The notes below the pieces were generated by a model, which had not been told where the DNA came from, did not search any database, and saw only the letters and a list, made by a program, of their open reading frames with translations. 17,363 nucleotides of DNA from CAZKYP01 sp964556885 (GTDB lineage Bacteria; Planctomycetota; Phycisphaerae; Sedimentisphaerales; Anaerobacaceae). How positions within the stretch are numbered: position 1 is the first letter of the stretch; each line of letters opens with the position of its first letter. The stretch lies in the NCBI GenBank assembly GCA_964556885.1, contig CAZKYP010000062.1, positions 1 through 17,363 of the forward strand, in the 5' to 3' direction. A program made the position numbers and the translations under genes. Shown here piece by piece: positions 16,281-17,363 of this stretch.

Positions 16281-16312
16281 AATAAAAATATTGAGGGCCT
16301 TTTATCCCTTAA
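16281..16312 (-). terminator. Probable intrinsic terminator of the Nmad2-like gene
   Basis: On the minus strand, TTAAGGG (16312-16306), an 8-nt loop and CCCTCAA (16297-16291) form a short stem with one mismatch, followed by TATTTTTATT (16290-16281). It begins 9 bases after the stop codon of the gene at 16321-17076. Position and T-rich tail support it; the stem is weak. Confidence 0.4.
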
Positions 16313-16320
16313 ATATCGCA

Positions 16321-17076
16321 TTAAATTTGTATCAATTCTCTCAAGAATTCGTTGAGCGGAAGCCTACGATGGCCCGCCCCGATGCCGTTAGGACGGTCTG
16401 GATTATTAAAGTAAGTCGTCGGTCGCGACCATGAACCACTCTGCTTCTTACTACCCACGAGCAATTTCGCACGATGCTCACCATTACGATATTCTCTACT
16501 ATATTCTATGTCCGTTCGCCAACATTCCCCACGAGCATGATTTGGACAAGGTGCTTCATAATCATCCGCCACATAGGGACCAATGTTCTCATGCAGTGGT
16601 CGATAAATATCTCCAAGCCTGTGCACATGAGCCGACTTAGCATTTATTATTCCACCTGGTATGTTGTTACTACAGAGGTCATAAAATGAATCAAAAGCGT
16701 TAGAGACTTTCATAAAATAGACAAGGAAGTTTCTTCTTTCATTTTGCACACAATTTATGCTTGTAAAACCTGCAATATATTTTCGTTCCCATTCCTGTGT
16801 ACTCAATAAACTACGCATGTAGTGCTTGCACGTACAAAGTGTTATCCGCCCCCCTTGAAAATTTGGACCAGTTCCAGTTTGAACAAATTGCCCATCTCTA
16901 TATGCTATAGTCGTTATAACATAAAAATAAACATCTGAATTTGAATACTCTCTCCAATCGTCGACTGGAAGATTTGGAACTGGAATACATATATCCGAAC
17001 CCGATGAAGGATAACCATTTCCACTATTTGGACATTTTAAATGTTTCTTCGTTGAGCATTTAGTTTTGCAACTCAT
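16321..17076 (-). CDS. Nmad2-like protein (possible nucleotide-modification-associated domain)
   Basis: 251 residues, no signal peptide or membrane helix. The part from about 49 to 140 follows the pattern I associate with the Nmad2 family: FYVITTIAYRDG, then GPNFQGGRITLCTCKHYMR, then KYIAGFTSI, then FLVYFMKVSNAFDSFYDL. The C-terminal half has conserved-looking spots typical of a nucleic-acid or nucleotide enzyme fold (AKSAHVHRLGDIYRP, YFNNP, GIGAGHRRLP). The first 30 residues carry four Cys (3, 7, 15, 30). Nmad domains were proposed from genome context to act with DNA-base modification systems in phages and bacteria; the biochemical role is unproven. The ATG follows GGGGGAT. The gene is more AT-rich than the two-component genes, stands alone, and is probably acquired. 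The family call comes from memory of motif order, not from a search. Confidence 0.5.
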   Translation of the reverse strand: MSCKTKCSTKKHLKCPNSGNGYPSSGSDICIPVPNLPVDDWREYSNSDVYFYVITTIAYRDGQFVQTGTGPNFQGGRITLCTCKHYMRSLLSTQEWERKYIAGFTSINCVQNERRNFLVYFMKVSNAFDSFYDLCSNNIPGGIINAKSAHVHRLGDIYRPLHENIGPYVADDYEAPCPNHARGECWRTDIEYSREYRNGEHRAKLLVGSKKQSGSWSRPTTYFNNPDRPNGIGAGHRRLPLNEFLRELIQI

Positions 17077-17363
17077 AATTGATCCCCCGATTGACTTGAC
17101 AAAAAAATTGACTTTATCGATATTTCGACCAATCCCAAACCAGACTTAACTTTCACAGGAAAATTTATTTGGCAACGCCAATGAAGTCAGATTCAGAGAT
17201 CGATATCACCCATTTGTCAGTTAATCATCTGATTGTAACCGTGTGGCAGCCTCATCTCGATGTTTTTTATCGGGATGGGGATGGTTTTCTCTTAGTTTAA
17301 TTCAGTCTCTTGAAATACTGAGGCGGCGAAGTTTTTTGGGATTGCCGCTGATTAACGCCTCCT
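17077..17363. other. Right-edge region without a supported gene; repeats and hairpins
   Basis: It holds three TTGAC repeats just upstream of the minus-strand gene (17091, 17096, 17108), a 12-bp stem-loop (17250-17280) and overlapping inverted repeats at the very edge (17320-17361). A 39-codon plus-strand frame (17181-17300) has no ribosome site. The last 60 bases on the minus strand are open in two frames, ending near 17302 and 17299, and could be the 3' end of a gene beyond the edge; too little is visible to decide. Confidence 0.4.
17250..17280 (+). repeat. 12-bp stem-loop with T6 loop
   Basis: CCTCATCTCGAT (17250-17261), loop GTTTTTT, ATCGGGATGGGG (17269-17280). As plus-strand RNA all 12 positions pair, two of them G-U; on the minus strand those two become mismatches, so the fold favours a plus-strand transcript. 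A weak T-rich tail (GGTTTTCTCTT) follows. It may be a terminator for a short plus-strand transcript or a bidirectional one for a gene beyond the edge. Confidence 0.3.

Noticed and set aside
17181..17300. 39-codon plus-strand open frame
   Set aside because: No ribosome site at usable spacing, and the stem-loop at 17250-17280 lies inside it.

Overview
The window looks like a piece of a mid-GC planctomycete genome, most likely from the Phycisphaerae/Sedimentisphaerales side of the phylum. That placement is an inference from gene content: a MoxR ATPase next to a very large membrane VWA protein with a glutamine-amidotransferase-like middle and a coiled-coil membrane protein, a long protein with a pseudopilin-like tail, and an iron-sulfur aldo/keto reductase. 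No rRNA, tRNA, CRISPR array or recognisable transposase was seen. A run of ten N at 9214-9223 shows that this is a scaffolded draft, probably metagenomic.

Left part (1-6532), all on the minus strand: a 453-aa anchored protein (5171-6532), then a likely operon of a coiled-coil membrane protein (3292-4947), a double-VWA membrane protein (292-3225) and a MoxR AAA+ ATPase cut by the left edge (1-262). The last three probably form a MoxR/VWA envelope assembly, in which the ATPase works on or through metal-binding VWA domains held at the membrane.

Middle (6687-12731): an exported alkaline phosphatase; a [4Fe-4S] aldo/keto reductase; a scaffold gap flanked by second copies of the 3' ends of both aldo/keto reductases; an AT-rich lipoprotein gene; a classical aldo/keto reductase on the minus strand; dapF (lysine/peptidoglycan precursor synthesis) behind a good sigma70-type promoter; and a small PilZ protein convergent with dapF. 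The gap flanks suggest either a tandem duplication or, more simply, two strain variants (with and without the lipoprotein gene) joined by a scaffolder.

Right part (13071-15650): a two-component pair, a PAS histidine kinase and an NtrC-type sigma54 activator with intact GAFTGA. A perfect 20-bp palindrome lies just in front of it and is a candidate autoregulatory site. Downstream, in a 670-bp region without protein genes, the minus strand carries a consensus promoter (TTGACA, 16 bp, TATAAT) followed by a 12-bp hairpin with a C/U-rich, anti-Shine-Dalgarno-like loop and a U run. This reads as an unannotated small RNA of about 74 nt and is the most interesting signal in the window. The last gene (16321-17076, minus) is an isolated AT-rich gene whose protein resembles the Nmad2 nucleotide-modification-associated family. 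The final 290 bases hold no convincing gene.
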